The notes: generated by a model not told the origin, from the sequence alone. DNA of 64,000 nt from Acinetobacter calcoaceticus DSM 30006 = CIP 81.8 (GCF_000368965.1 NZ_KB849780.1:2366340-2430339); one strand, 5' to 3'. Counted from the first letter of the stretch, positions 1 through 6,750 are shown. Numbers and translations: made by a program.

Positions 1-41
1 TAAGTAAAGTGATGGCAAAAGATTTAGAAAAAAATAATTAA
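1..41 (+). CDS. 3' end of an unidentified gene entering from the left
   Basis: An open frame enters from the window edge and ends at TAA 39-41; the visible residues end in MAKDLEKNN. A hairpin terminator follows at 50-72, which is what one expects after a real stop codon. Only about 13 codons are visible, so neither the product nor the reading frame can be confirmed. Confidence 0.35.
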   Translation, partial: SKVMAKDLEKNN

Positions 42-49
42 ATATGAGA

Positions 50-72
50 AAAGCCTCCATATTGGAGGCTTT
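50..72 (+). terminator. hairpin terminator, stem AGCCTCCA/TGGAGGCT
   Basis: An 8-bp perfect stem (AGCCTCCA, loop TAT, TGGAGGCT) is flanked by A on the left and T on the right, so it could act in both directions. It nearly matches the terminator at 1047-1072 on the other side of the gene at 189-1043. Confidence 0.7.
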
Positions 73-188
73 AATTGATTTTATCGAATAATTGTTGTTT
101 TTTTAGGCAAAATGGAATATCAATTTAGTATAGTAATATTACTTTAAAACCAAAATAAACATATACCTATACAACAAGGAAGAAAACT

Positions 189-1043
189 ATGAAAATCTCA
201 AAACTAGCTATAGTTCTTTCACTATTATTAACAAGTAGTATCTCAAATGCTGACTTATTTGGATACTCTGGGAATAATCCAACAACAAATCCTAAAGGTG
301 AGATAGTAGCCACCAAATTAGATAATCCTTTTGCTGGTTTTCTGATACTAGATGGTACTATTTATAATCCTGATAATATTTCAAATTTTCCAGGCAGCGT
401 AATTGTTATTTATGAAGACTCTAATGGTAAGACCAAAGGATATCCCTATATTGATCGTATTCTTAAAGATGGTATAAGTAATCCAAAAATAAGATTATCT
501 GATCTAAAATATGATACTTACCTATTAGATACCAAGGATGCAATTAATATGGGAATCCCTGCTATAGGAGTTGAATATGAAAAAAATTCAAAAGTAGAAT
601 ATAAGTTTTTTAAAAGTGCAGATAGTTCTATCAGTATTGATGATCTTGATAAAAAGAAATTTAGTGAATTAGCGAAGGCAGCAAAAGCAGAGTTTGAAAA
701 TAAAAAAGACGTAAAATTTAAATCAGTTGCAGTGATTCTTGAAGCAGCTATTTTAACAACGTCATTTTCAATGCTGAAAGGTACAAAAGCTAATTCAAAA
801 ATTACTGGGCCTGGTTGGCAAGTTGGTGGATTGTTTTATTCTTCTCAAGAAAAGTCGAAAAGCAGAACACAAGTTGGCGTTATTACAGCGAATTACACCC
901 CATCTCTTTCTGATACTATAATTAAAACTCTACCACCTGTTATTCCAACTTTATCACTAGAAGGTAAACAAGGTATAAGAGTTGGAAATACAGATAAAAG
1001 CTCTACTGAAACAAAGTTTAGTAATATTATGCGATTTGAATAA
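189..1043 (+). CDS. secreted hypothetical protein, prophage accessory gene
   Basis: This is a 284-residue protein I do not recognise. Residues 1-21 form a clear signal peptide (basic MKISK, hydrophobic core, SNA-DLF cleavage site), so the product should be exported. The mature part is rich in Lys, Asn, Ser and Asp, with no transmembrane segment and no cysteine motif. The start is supported by AAGGAAGAAAACT just upstream of ATG 189. The gene stands alone, very AT-rich, between two near-identical terminators (50-72 and 1047-1072), a layout typical of a prophage cargo (moron) gene transcribed independently of the phage. Function is unknown; a lysogenic conversion factor is one possibility, but nothing in the sequence proves it. 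Confidence 0.8.
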   Translation: MKISKLAIVLSLLLTSSISNADLFGYSGNNPTTNPKGEIVATKLDNPFAGFLILDGTIYNPDNISNFPGSVIVIYEDSNGKTKGYPYIDRILKDGISNPKIRLSDLKYDTYLLDTKDAINMGIPAIGVEYEKNSKVEYKFFKSADSSISIDDLDKKKFSELAKAAKAEFENKKDVKFKSVAVILEAAILTTSFSMLKGTKANSKITGPGWQVGGLFYSSQEKSKSRTQVGVITANYTPSLSDTIIKTLPPVIPTLSLEGKQGIRVGNTDKSSTETKFSNIMRFE

Positions 1044-1046
1044 TTT

Positions 1047-1072
1047 AAAAAGCCTCCATTTGGAGGCTTTTT
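1047..1072. terminator. bidirectional terminator between convergent genes
   Basis: The stem AAAAGCCTCCA/TGGAGGCTTTT with A-rich and T-rich flanks lies between the stop at 1043 (plus strand) and the stop at 1075 (minus strand). It can serve both convergent transcripts. Confidence 0.85.
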
Positions 1073-1074
1073 AT

Positions 1075-1641
1075 TTACTCAGTGCCTTCAACATATTGCT
1101 GAACAATTTCTAGCCTCTGCTCTAAATCCATTAACTTATAAATCAGATCATTTCTTTTATAAATTACATCTCTATTTTCAGACCCAGTTTCCAATGAATT
1201 ACGCCAAATGCGTATAGCACTTAAAGCCATGTCTAAGTTCAATTCTGCATCTTTATCTAAAAGTTCCATATTTACCCCATTAGCAATTTGATTTAATTGA
1301 AATTGCCAAACCCGTACCTCTGTGTTGTTCCAGATCGGGCTGCTAATGGTGAGTTCTCCATTAAACTTAGGATAAATAAGATCTTTTAGCGACGAATTTA
1401 ATAACTTTATATCGATTTTTTTGAATGAACGATCAGTTTTTGACAGTTCTTCAATCAAATCATTAATTTGATCAGGGGAAATTGATAAGAATCCCTTATC
1501 AGTCTGGTGGTTAAAAAGGATTTGACTGCTGGTCACACTATCTATGAGCAAAAATAATTGTTCGCACAGCAAACGGCTTTTTTCATTGGTTGCTTGAACC
1601 CGTGGTGCAATGGGCACATAGGGAATAATATTTTCGTTCAT
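1075..1641 (-). CDS. hypothetical protein downstream of rha
   Basis: About 188 residues, unrecognised. The sequence looks soluble and mostly helical, with no signal peptide or membrane segment. Three ATG codons in a row (1647, 1644, 1641) follow an AAGGGG ribosome site; the third gives the best spacing. It begins only a few bases after the rha stop (1653), so the two are cotranscribed with the 56-residue ORF and the C4 RNA. A role in the lysis/lysogeny switch is inferred only from this linkage. Confidence 0.75.
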   Translation of the reverse strand: MNENIIPYVPIAPRVQATNEKSRLLCEQLFLLIDSVTSSQILFNHQTDKGFLSISPDQINDLIEELSKTDRSFKKIDIKLLNSSLKDLIYPKFNGELTISSPIWNNTEVRVWQFQLNQIANGVNMELLDKDAELNLDMALSAIRIWRNSLETGSENRDVIYKRNDLIYKLMDLEQRLEIVQQYVEGTE

Positions 1642-1652
1642 CATCATTCCCC

Positions 1653-2459
1653 TTAGCGACCGACATCAATCATGGTAGGTTGGCTACTTGTAAATATCCA
1701 ACAACGAATCGTTTTACGTTCCAACCTGCTCTGAATTGCAATATTGTGTTCCAAATACTTAGGATATGGCGGTTTACTGTGAGGTAAAGTCTGAATTAGA
1801 TCTGGGCGTTTAAACAGATTGGGGAATAGATCTAGAACTTGTGTGAGGTTAATCGCAATTTGATCGGTACGATTGCTGTGATTAAAGTTGTGAATGCCAT
1901 GTGTGTACATACTTGACCAAAATGACTCAAGTGAACTCGCAACATTTGGTGCAATCTGATCATTTTCGCCCAAACTTAAGCAACTAATCGGAAGATGTTC
2001 ACGAACAATACGCCCTCCTCTAAACCAAATCACCTCGGCAATATCATCAAAAATATTATTTACAGTTAGGTTAGGGCTACCTGAGCGTAACTGAACTACC
2101 GATCCAACTTGTATTGTTTGCAATTGATTTCGCTGTTTTAAGAGCAGCTCTGCCATTTGGTTAAAAGCCTTTATGTAGGCTTCTTTGATCTGAGCTGCTT
2201 TTGCACCTGTAAAACCCATCGCAAGGAAAATAAAGCCGTCTTTGGTCATCTCATACATTGGACGGGATTTTCCTTGCTCATCTAAATAATCAGCCGACGC
2301 AAAATTGCGTTCGCTAAACTCAGTTGAGCAGTCAATATTTTTTATTGCACGAATAATGTCACTGTGACGCTTTCCAAATACTTCGGCAACTTTAAGACTG
2401 TCAGTTTTGATTTGATCATTTTGAATGAATACAGCATTTTGTAATTCGAGTGTCGTCAT
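1653..2459 (-). CDS. rha: Rha-family phage regulatory (antirepressor-like) protein
   Basis: A 268-residue protein. Residues of about 5-105 match the Rha regulatory domain (pRha): a VAEVFGKRHSDIIRAIKNI segment near the start, then SRPMYEMTKDGFIFLAMGFTG, then AYIKAFNQM. This domain occurs in phage proteins that interfere with repressors or lysogeny. The C-terminal 150 residues have no match I recognise. An open frame reaches back to 2528, but ATG 2459 is preceded by GGGGAAG at good spacing, so I chose it. The start lies 4 bases after the stop of the 56-residue ORF (2464), suggesting translational coupling, as icd-ant in phage P1. Expression is likely governed by the C4 RNA upstream. Confidence 0.85.
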   Translation of the reverse strand: MTTLELQNAVFIQNDQIKTDSLKVAEVFGKRHSDIIRAIKNIDCSTEFSERNFASADYLDEQGKSRPMYEMTKDGFIFLAMGFTGAKAAQIKEAYIKAFNQMAELLLKQRNQLQTIQVGSVVQLRSGSPNLTVNNIFDDIAEVIWFRGGRIVREHLPISCLSLGENDQIAPNVASSLESFWSSMYTHGIHNFNHSNRTDQIAINLTQVLDLFPNLFKRPDLIQTLPHSKPPYPKYLEHNIAIQSRLERKTIRCWIFTSSQPTMIDVGR

Positions 2460-2463
2460 GAGA

Positions 2464-2634
2464 TTACTTCCCCAAAAAAAAGAAAGAGAATGTAAACGCG
2501 ACCATACAAATAAATGCAGATCCTTCATAGAGGTTTTTGAGAAAGTTAGAACGTTTGATTTGCTTCTGGCGTTTTAAAAACGCTTCTAAATCATGGATAG
2601 GCGTGTGTTCGATGATTTGAATAGATTTTTTCAT
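2464..2634 (-). CDS. 56-residue membrane ORF, icd-like position before rha
   Basis: A short frame (ATG 2634, TAA 2464-2466) encodes 56 residues: a basic N-terminal half beginning MKKSIQIIEHTPIHDLEAFL, then a hydrophobic C-terminal segment (residues of about 40-54, AFICMVAFTFSFFFLG) that could span the membrane. Its stop falls within the ribosome site for rha, so its translation probably opens or couples rha translation. The TACTAGAG just before its start is complementary to CTCTAGTA in the C4 RNA. Position and size mimic icd of the P1 immI operon (c4-icd-ant); sequence homology to Icd is not claimed. Confidence 0.7.
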   Translation of the reverse strand: MKKSIQIIEHTPIHDLEAFLKRQKQIKRSNFLKNLYEGSAFICMVAFTFSFFFLGK

Positions 2635-2663
2635 GGTGAATACTCTAGTAAGTTCTTTGCAAA

Positions 2664-2762
2664 CCTACCGCCATTCTTTCCACGGAATGGTGGCAGACCG
2701 AACAGGGGTGGAAATACCGTACTAGAGAACGGCCAGCTAAAAGCTGCCCTGCCCGATCTACC
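2664..2762 (-). ncRNA. c4: C4-type antisense RNA
   Basis: The minus-strand transcript from about 2762 can fold into several stems: CAGC-TTTTA-GCTG near the 5' end, and CCACCATTC/GAATGGCGG (one mismatch) near the 3' end. Between them lies an exposed CTCTAGTAC (plus-strand 2719-2727). This is complementary to TACTAGAG just upstream of the 56-residue ORF (2643-2650), the layout of the P1/P7 C4 antisense RNA, which blocks icd and therefore ant translation. Promoter elements lie immediately upstream (2769-2796). The family call rests on structure, position and the Rha gene downstream. Confidence 0.75.
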
Positions 2763-2768
2763 ATAACA

Positions 2769-2796
2769 AGTATAGCCGATTAGACATTTTAGGCAA
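2769..2796 (-). promoter_or_regulatory. promoter for C4-rha operon
   Basis: Reading the minus strand, TTGCCT (2791-2796) and TATACT (2769-2774) are separated by 16 bases, matching sigma-70 hexamers at 4 of 6 and 5 of 6 positions. The predicted start is about 2762, which coincides with the 5' end of the C4-like fold. Confidence 0.6.
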
Positions 2797-2817
2797 AAAA
2801 AAGCCGCTTCAGAGCGG
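2795..2817 (-). terminator. terminator upstream of the C4 promoter
   Basis: On the minus strand, CCGCT-CTGA-AGCGG is followed by eight T. It would stop leftward transcripts arriving from the accessory genes before the C4 promoter, insulating the switch region. Confidence 0.75.
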
Positions 2818-2825
2818 ATATTTTC

Positions 2826-2885
2826 TGCCCTCTAGTACAATTTACAGGTTTCCACGCCTGTACGCAGATTTTGCTGCGTTTTTCC
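2826..2885 (+). ncRNA. candidate plus-strand small RNA with CTCTAGTAC seed
   Basis: A compact array on the plus strand: CTCTAGTAC (2830-2838), hairpin ACAGG-TTTCCACG-CCTGT (2844-2861), then terminator-like hairpin ACGCAG-ATTTTG-CTGCGT followed by T (2862-2883). The seed equals the antisense segment of the C4 RNA and could pair with TACTAGAG before the 56-residue ORF. I see no convincing promoter, so this may instead be part of the leader read from the other strand. Confidence 0.35.
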
Positions 2886-2894
2886 ATATTGCCG

Positions 2895-2911
2895 ATAGTG
2901 AATCGTTATGT
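2895..2911. repeat. 17-bp direct repeat, left copy
   Basis: ATAGTGAATCGTTATGT is present here and again, identical, at 3888-3904. The two copies bracket the membrane protein gene at 2962-3801. Confidence 0.85.
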
Positions 2912-2961
2912 CAAGATACCATTTTGCTATTTTTAAATAATTCCTAGGTTATTAGCCACTT

Positions 2962-3801
2962 ATGCAAGATCAACAAAATAATGAATCTTTAGAAATTAAA
3001 AATCATCAAGTACTTCAGGTTTTCAAATATTCATTTTTAAAAGACTTTAACTTTTTTAAAAGTAATTTACCCTTATTTATTATTCTTCCATCAATCTTAG
3101 GTGGAATATGGCAAATACTTGAACTATCTTCTATTGATCTATCCTATATTAGATTCTTTTCAATTAATCAAATAGTACCAGATGGTTTATTGGCATTATT
3201 CTTATTGTTTTGGTTTTTCGGACTTTATAACTTAATAAGATTCTTACCATATCCTAAACTTGACTTCGATAATGACGAATTTAAAGAAACTTCTTTTATT
3301 TCAATCGTTTTTTTCAATTTCATTCCCTTAATGGCAATTATTTTAGCTTATAACTATATTTATAAATTCAACTATAATTCATTTTTTTCAATATTAATTA
3401 ACTCATTCCTACTTGCTGTTATAGTTTTTATAATCTTAGGAATAATTAAACAGATAGATGCATATATATCTCATAAAAATAATTTTATAAAAAAAGTCTT
3501 TTTGCATTACGATTTTAGAAAGATCATGTTTATAATATTTGTTATTTTCCTATCCCTTCCTGCTTTTCAGATGGTAAAAGCGGCTAGAGAATTAGTAAGC
3601 ATACCAACAAACTTGAATAACTTTAACAAGGCTACAAATAAGCTATCTAAAGAATATAAGCTAAATTCACATCCCAAATTATTATATTTCAGCAAAGATT
3701 ATTTATTTTACGAAATAAAAATTGGAAATAAAAAAATGATTGAGATCGTAGAAACGAAAAATTTATTTTCTGATGATTCAAAAAAATCAAAAGATGAGTA
3801 A
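2962..3801 (+). CDS. polytopic membrane protein of unknown function
   Basis: A 279-residue protein with about five or six predicted membrane segments (residues of roughly 36-60, 70-95, 110-135, 142-163, 188-206), a soluble N-terminus and a Lys-rich soluble C-terminal tail of about 70 residues. I recognise no family motif. It is strikingly rich in Phe, Ile, Asn and Lys and more AT-rich than the phage structural genes, suggesting separate acquisition. It has no close operon partner and lies between the two 17-bp direct repeats. A role in superinfection exclusion or phage defence would fit a membrane protein in this site but is speculation. Confidence 0.75.
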   Translation: MQDQQNNESLEIKNHQVLQVFKYSFLKDFNFFKSNLPLFIILPSILGGIWQILELSSIDLSYIRFFSINQIVPDGLLALFLLFWFFGLYNLIRFLPYPKLDFDNDEFKETSFISIVFFNFIPLMAIILAYNYIYKFNYNSFFSILINSFLLAVIVFIILGIIKQIDAYISHKNNFIKKVFLHYDFRKIMFIIFVIFLSLPAFQMVKAARELVSIPTNLNNFNKATNKLSKEYKLNSHPKLLYFSKDYLFYEIKIGNKKMIEIVETKNLFSDDSKKSKDE

Positions 3802-3887
3802 GGTTTGATGCTCCACTTATCGAAATCCTTAGACGACCTTCAAAATGACTTAGACATTATGCGACCTTAGCGTTATATTCTTGTAAA

Positions 3888-3904
3888 ATAGTGAATCGTT
3901 ATGT
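3888..3904. repeat. 17-bp direct repeat, right copy
   Basis: Identical to 2895-2911 (ATAGTGAATCGTTATGT). The start-to-start distance is 993 bp, and a single gene fills the interval. Confidence 0.85.
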
Positions 3905-3964
3905 AAATATACTTAAACTTTTATTAACTATATTTTGTTTACGTAAAAAATAAGAGGGTATGAC

Positions 3965-4408
3965 ATGTTAAAGATTTTAAAGTGGATTGCGATAATTATC
4001 ATTGTTTTAGTTGTGCTAGGCGTTATTTTTGGCAAAGATGATAAGACACAACCAGCTTCTAGTTCTGCTGAACCAACTGCTCCAGCTGAGCCACCAATCG
4101 AAGTTACTGCAAATGAATTATTGAATGCTTATAAAAATAATGAAGTTGCTGCAAACCAACAATTTAAGGGTAAAACTCTATTAGTTTCAGCTACAGTAAG
4201 CTCAATTGATGCTGGTATCTCAGATGAACCTTACCTCACTTTAAAAGCTGGTGGCGAATATGAGTTTAACCAACCACAAGCTCATTTAGCTGATGCTGAG
4301 CAAAACAAAGCTGCTAGCTTGAGCAAAGGCCAAAAGATCAAATTATTGTGTACAGGTAATAGTGAGATTGCTGGTACTCCAATGCTAGATAACTGTTCAA
4401 TTCAATAA
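3965..4408 (+). CDS. membrane-anchored OB-fold (tRNA_anti-like) protein
   Basis: A 147-residue protein. Residues 4-23 are an N-terminal membrane anchor (LKWIAIIIIVLVVLGVIFG), followed by an Ala/Pro/Ser linker (about 28-46), then a domain starting ELLNAYKNNEVAANQQFKGK and ending CTGNSEI-MLDNCSIQ. That pattern matches the tRNA_anti-like OB-fold family often found in phage and bacterial small membrane proteins. Two late cysteines may pair. GAGGG upstream of ATG 3965 supports the start, and a strong terminator follows. The biochemical role is unknown. Confidence 0.75.
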   Translation: MLKILKWIAIIIIVLVVLGVIFGKDDKTQPASSSAEPTAPAEPPIEVTANELLNAYKNNEVAANQQFKGKTLLVSATVSSIDAGISDEPYLTLKAGGEYEFNQPQAHLADAEQNKAASLSKGQKIKLLCTGNSEIAGTPMLDNCSIQ

Positions 4409-4425
4409 GTTAATATTTCTTAATC

Positions 4426-4458
4426 AACCGTCTAAAACTAGCTTTTAGACGGTTTTGT
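4426..4458 (+). terminator. strong rho-independent terminator
   Basis: Twelve-base-pair perfect stem AACCGTCTAAAA/TTTTAGACGGTT with a 5-base loop, followed by a T-rich tract, directly after the OB-fold gene. Confidence 0.9.
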
Positions 4459-4472
4459 TTTGTGAGAAAAAA

Positions 4473-5393
4473 ATGTCTTCTAAAAAATATCCCAATTCAA
4501 AGAAAAAAAAATCTAGTGATTGGAAAGGCTTTATTTATTGTTTCTTATTAATTATCTCAGTTTTTGGAATGTGAGTAGGCTTTCCCTATGCATTACCGCA
4601 TCTCCATACCATAACTAACACTGCAACATATGGAACTTTTGGTGATTCATTTGGTGCATTAAATACATTATTTAGTGGCCTTGCATTTGCAACACTAATT
4701 ATTACCTTGATTTTACAGAGCAAAGAGTTGCAATTACAAAGAAAGGCTGTTCAAGACCAACAGTTAGAAATTGAGAAAAGTAATGATATAGCTGAACAAC
4801 AAGTGCTGATTACAGAACAACAAGCAGAACTTTTAGAAAAACAGATTAAAGAAGCTCAGGTTCAGAATTTCTTCAATATACTTTTTCCATTACTTAATAG
4901 AAAAAAAACTTACTATGAAGATGCTGATAGTTTACCTATTTTTGGCTCTTCTTCTGCATTGGAACATTTAAAGGAAAACGGTACTTTTAAGAAATTACAT
5001 TATGGTGCAACAACTACATATGATAAGTTTATGAAATTTCATGGGGATGAAAATCTTCACAAAGATGAAATTCTAAAAACTTTAAAAAACATGATCCTTA
5101 ATATTTCTCCTTATATTATCCCTTATAGTCATTTGAGAGCATCTCAATATAAAGAATATTTCTTATATATCATTAATTTTATTGAAAACTTTAAAGGTAT
5201 TAATAATGAAGATAGAGAAGTGGCTATGTCTATTTTTCTTTCAGATTATTCTAAAATAGAACTATACGCCATTTCTCTATTAACACTTGAAGATGATGTA
5301 CTTATGGAAAAAGTTATTAAGCACAAAGTTTTTAATTCATTTATAGAGGACGATGTTGGAAAATCGGTTTTTAGCTTATTATTCTCAGAATAA
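4473..5393 (+). pseudogene. AbiC-like putative abortive-infection gene, interrupted by in-frame TGA
   Basis: A continuous frame from ATG 4473 would encode 306 residues but has TGA at codon 34 (4572-4574), inside the first membrane segment. After the stop, the frame reads VGFPYALPHLHTITN and then GTFGDSFGALNTLFSGLAF with a second membrane segment and LQSKELQLQ followed by a coiled coil. This is the signature of the putative phage abortive infection (putAbiC) family. The expected residue at the TGA is probably Trp (TGG to TGA). The longest ATG-initiated remnant starts at 4740 or earlier and would lack both membrane segments, so the gene is probably dead or needs readthrough. Family membership is from pattern memory and not a search. 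Confidence 0.7.
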
Positions 5394-5418
5394 AAAAAAG
5401 CCGCAAAGCGGCTTTTTT
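5393..5418 (+). terminator. terminator after the AbiC-like gene
   Basis: AAAGCCGC-AAA-GCGGCTTT with A tract before and T tract after; could work in both directions. Confidence 0.85.
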
Positions 5419-5473
5419 ATCGAATTGGCATCTGTTCTTAATCTTATTTATAATTCTCAAAAGAGGAAATTTT

Positions 5474-5671
5474 ATGCAAGTCATGATTAGGGTTTTAGAA
5501 GCTAGAAAAATAGAGCACGGTTGTAATTTGCTTGCTGAAATAAATAAGAAAGGTGAAGTCACCAATCTGTATGATTACAATGGGAATGAATTAAAAATAA
5601 ATTTCTTACGCAATGAGGTTTATTTTAATAAGATTTGGTGGACGTTCCCCTCTAAAGTAGAAAACTTTTAA
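5474..5671 (+). CDS. small hypothetical protein (65 residues)
   Basis: A 65-residue protein beginning MQVMIRVLEARKIEHGCNLL and ending WWTFPSKVENF; no signal peptide or membrane segment. GAGGAAATTTT before ATG 5474 is a good ribosome site and it follows a terminator, consistent with its own small transcript. Its stop overlaps the convergent interrupted gene at 5668. No family recognised; the pattern of short strands suggests a small beta-rich domain. Confidence 0.65.
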   Translation: MQVMIRVLEARKIEHGCNLLAEINKKGEVTNLYDYNGNELKINFLRNEVYFNKIWWTFPSKVENF

Positions 5672-5898
5672 TTAAAATCTAAGCTATCTTCATTATGTTT
5701 TTCTCTATATCCAGCCAGCCACATTTGCGGTGCTTCTGCCCAACTTCTTAGCCCATACGGTTCTTGAATACCACAATAGGCGTTCATGAATCTTTCATGT
5801 CACCAAATATACATCCCCTTTCCACGTCTTATAAAAGGAGGATTCATATCATCACGGACGTTCTTAAAAAATAGTTCAAATAGTTCTTCAGGATGCAT
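5668..5898 (-). pseudogene. short phage gene interrupted by in-frame TGA
   Basis: ATG 5898 is preceded by AGGAGG at ideal spacing, yet the frame meets TGA at codon 33 (5800-5802), after ...GKGMYIW. The same frame then continues HERFMNAYCGIQEPYGLRSW and ends at TAA 5668-5670, for 76 sense codons in total. The continuation reads like genuine protein (aromatic-rich, balanced composition), so a single base change (CGA or TGG to TGA) best explains it. Its start lies just after the 146-residue gene (stop at 5908), so the two form an operon. Function not recognised. Confidence 0.6.
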
Positions 5899-5907
5899 AT
5901 TTACCTC

Positions 5908-6348
5908 CTACTCTGCCAAATCCCAAGTGCACAAATACTTGGTTTTAAAATTCAGTGAAAGAAATGCATAAGACATTGCATCTGCTATATCACTAAACTT
6001 TTTAACAGCACTTTTAGTTGCCTCCAGCATTGAAGCTTTCCATTCCTCAAATGATGGCCATTCATATTTTGAAATTTTTAGTTTTGGGATAGGTCGTGGT
6101 TTAAAAGATTTTTTATATTGTGAAAATGACTGATAGCAAGCTTTACGCAATTTTCTATCTGAAACTTTTTTTATATTTTTAGGGTTAAAACAAAAATTTT
6201 TAGAATAATCCCACTGGAGCATTGGCAATCTAGCAGAGCATAATCCAATAAAATTAATAGTGGTTCGACCACATGCCCTGCCTTTAATAATAATATTTGT
6301 CTTTAAAATCGCTGAAATAATCGGATTTAAATAATTATTCTGAAGCAT
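5908..6348 (-). CDS. hypothetical phage protein downstream of ogr
   Basis: A 146-residue basic protein. ATG 6348 is chosen because GGAG lies 7 bases upstream; a longer frame from 6372 has no such signal. It overlaps the end of the ogr-like gene by 14 bases, indicating translational coupling. Residues 1-50 contain a CGRTTINFIGLCSARLP segment; the C-terminal half has a Lys/Pro-rich stretch (FKPRPIPKLKISKYEW). I recognise no family. The context, directly after a late-gene activator, hints at a regulatory or DNA-binding role, but this is inference. Confidence 0.65.
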   Translation of the reverse strand: MLQNNYLNPIISAILKTNIIIKGRACGRTTINFIGLCSARLPMLQWDYSKNFCFNPKNIKKVSDRKLRKACYQSFSQYKKSFKPRPIPKLKISKYEWPSFEEWKASMLEATKSAVKKFSDIADAMSYAFLSLNFKTKYLCTWDLAE

Positions 6349-6637
6349 GATCTTGCTCCATTCTATCGTCATTAGCGGCCTTTATTTGCAGTAGCGTTGG
6401 TATATGTATTTTAGGATCTGGTGAAGCACTGGGTGAAATAGTGTGAGTGATTTCGATATGTCCCCCACAAGTGAAACCACAAAATAAATTAGGGCATATG
6501 AGCCAAACATCTTTAAGTAGTGGATGTCTTTGTTCACTCGATCTGATCTTCAAGTTGGTACTTTTACAATGTGGGCAATTTATTTGTGGACGGGAATTGT
6601 TCTTGTTAATTTTGTTGTAGTTATCGGGTGAAATCAT
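6335..6637 (-). CDS. ogr: Ogr/Delta-like zinc-finger late-gene activator
   Basis: About 100 residues. The zinc motif is CPHC (about residue 21) paired with CPNLFCG, with KIRSSEQRHPLLKDVWLICPN between and a TISPSASPDP segment after it. This is the Ogr/Delta family signature: these small proteins activate P2-type late promoters by binding a dyad near -55 and contacting RNA polymerase. I start it at ATG 6637, which has TTAGGA upstream; an earlier ATG at 6646 lacks a ribosome site. At 100 residues it is longer than P2 Ogr (72), with a C-terminal extension. Three matching dyads occur at 14580, 20977 and 27303. Confidence 0.85.
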   Translation of the reverse strand: MISPDNYNKINKNNSRPQINCPHCKSTNLKIRSSEQRHPLLKDVWLICPNLFCGFTCGGHIEITHTISPSASPDPKIHIPTLLQIKAANDDRMEQDHASE

Positions 6638-6677
6638 TCGGCACATCCTAAGAACATATTTATATATATTTTAAATT

Positions 6678-6701
6678 AAAAGAACAAATATTTGTTCTTT
6701 T
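6678..6701. promoter_or_regulatory. perfect 24-bp palindrome between ogr and com
   Basis: Half-site AAAAGAACAAAT followed by its exact reverse complement. It lies in the divergent intergenic region between ogr (leftward) and com-dam (rightward), 41 bases upstream of ogr and 50 upstream of com. Such symmetry is typical of a dimeric repressor or activator operator. The half-site differs from the 21-bp late-promoter dyads, so a different regulator is likely. Confidence 0.7.
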
Positions 6702-6750
6702 TCTATATTTTTTATAGTATTTAGTTGGTTTTTCTAATGCAGAAAAATAT

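Noticed and set aside
3888..3915. Right repeat plus flank as a Xer dif-type site
   Set aside because: Only the TTATGT-A/T part resembles the XerD arm; the XerC arm (ATTTCGTATAA-like) is missing and the left copy does not fit at all.
4572..4574. TGA in the AbiC-like gene as selenocysteine codon
   Set aside because: No selenocysteine insertion hairpin is visible after the codon, and the family would be expected to carry Trp there; nonsense mutation is simpler.
5786..5971. Plus-strand frame over the interrupted short gene
   Set aside because: It lies antisense to a better gene with a strong ribosome site, and its protein has a biased Ser/Phe composition typical of shadow frames.
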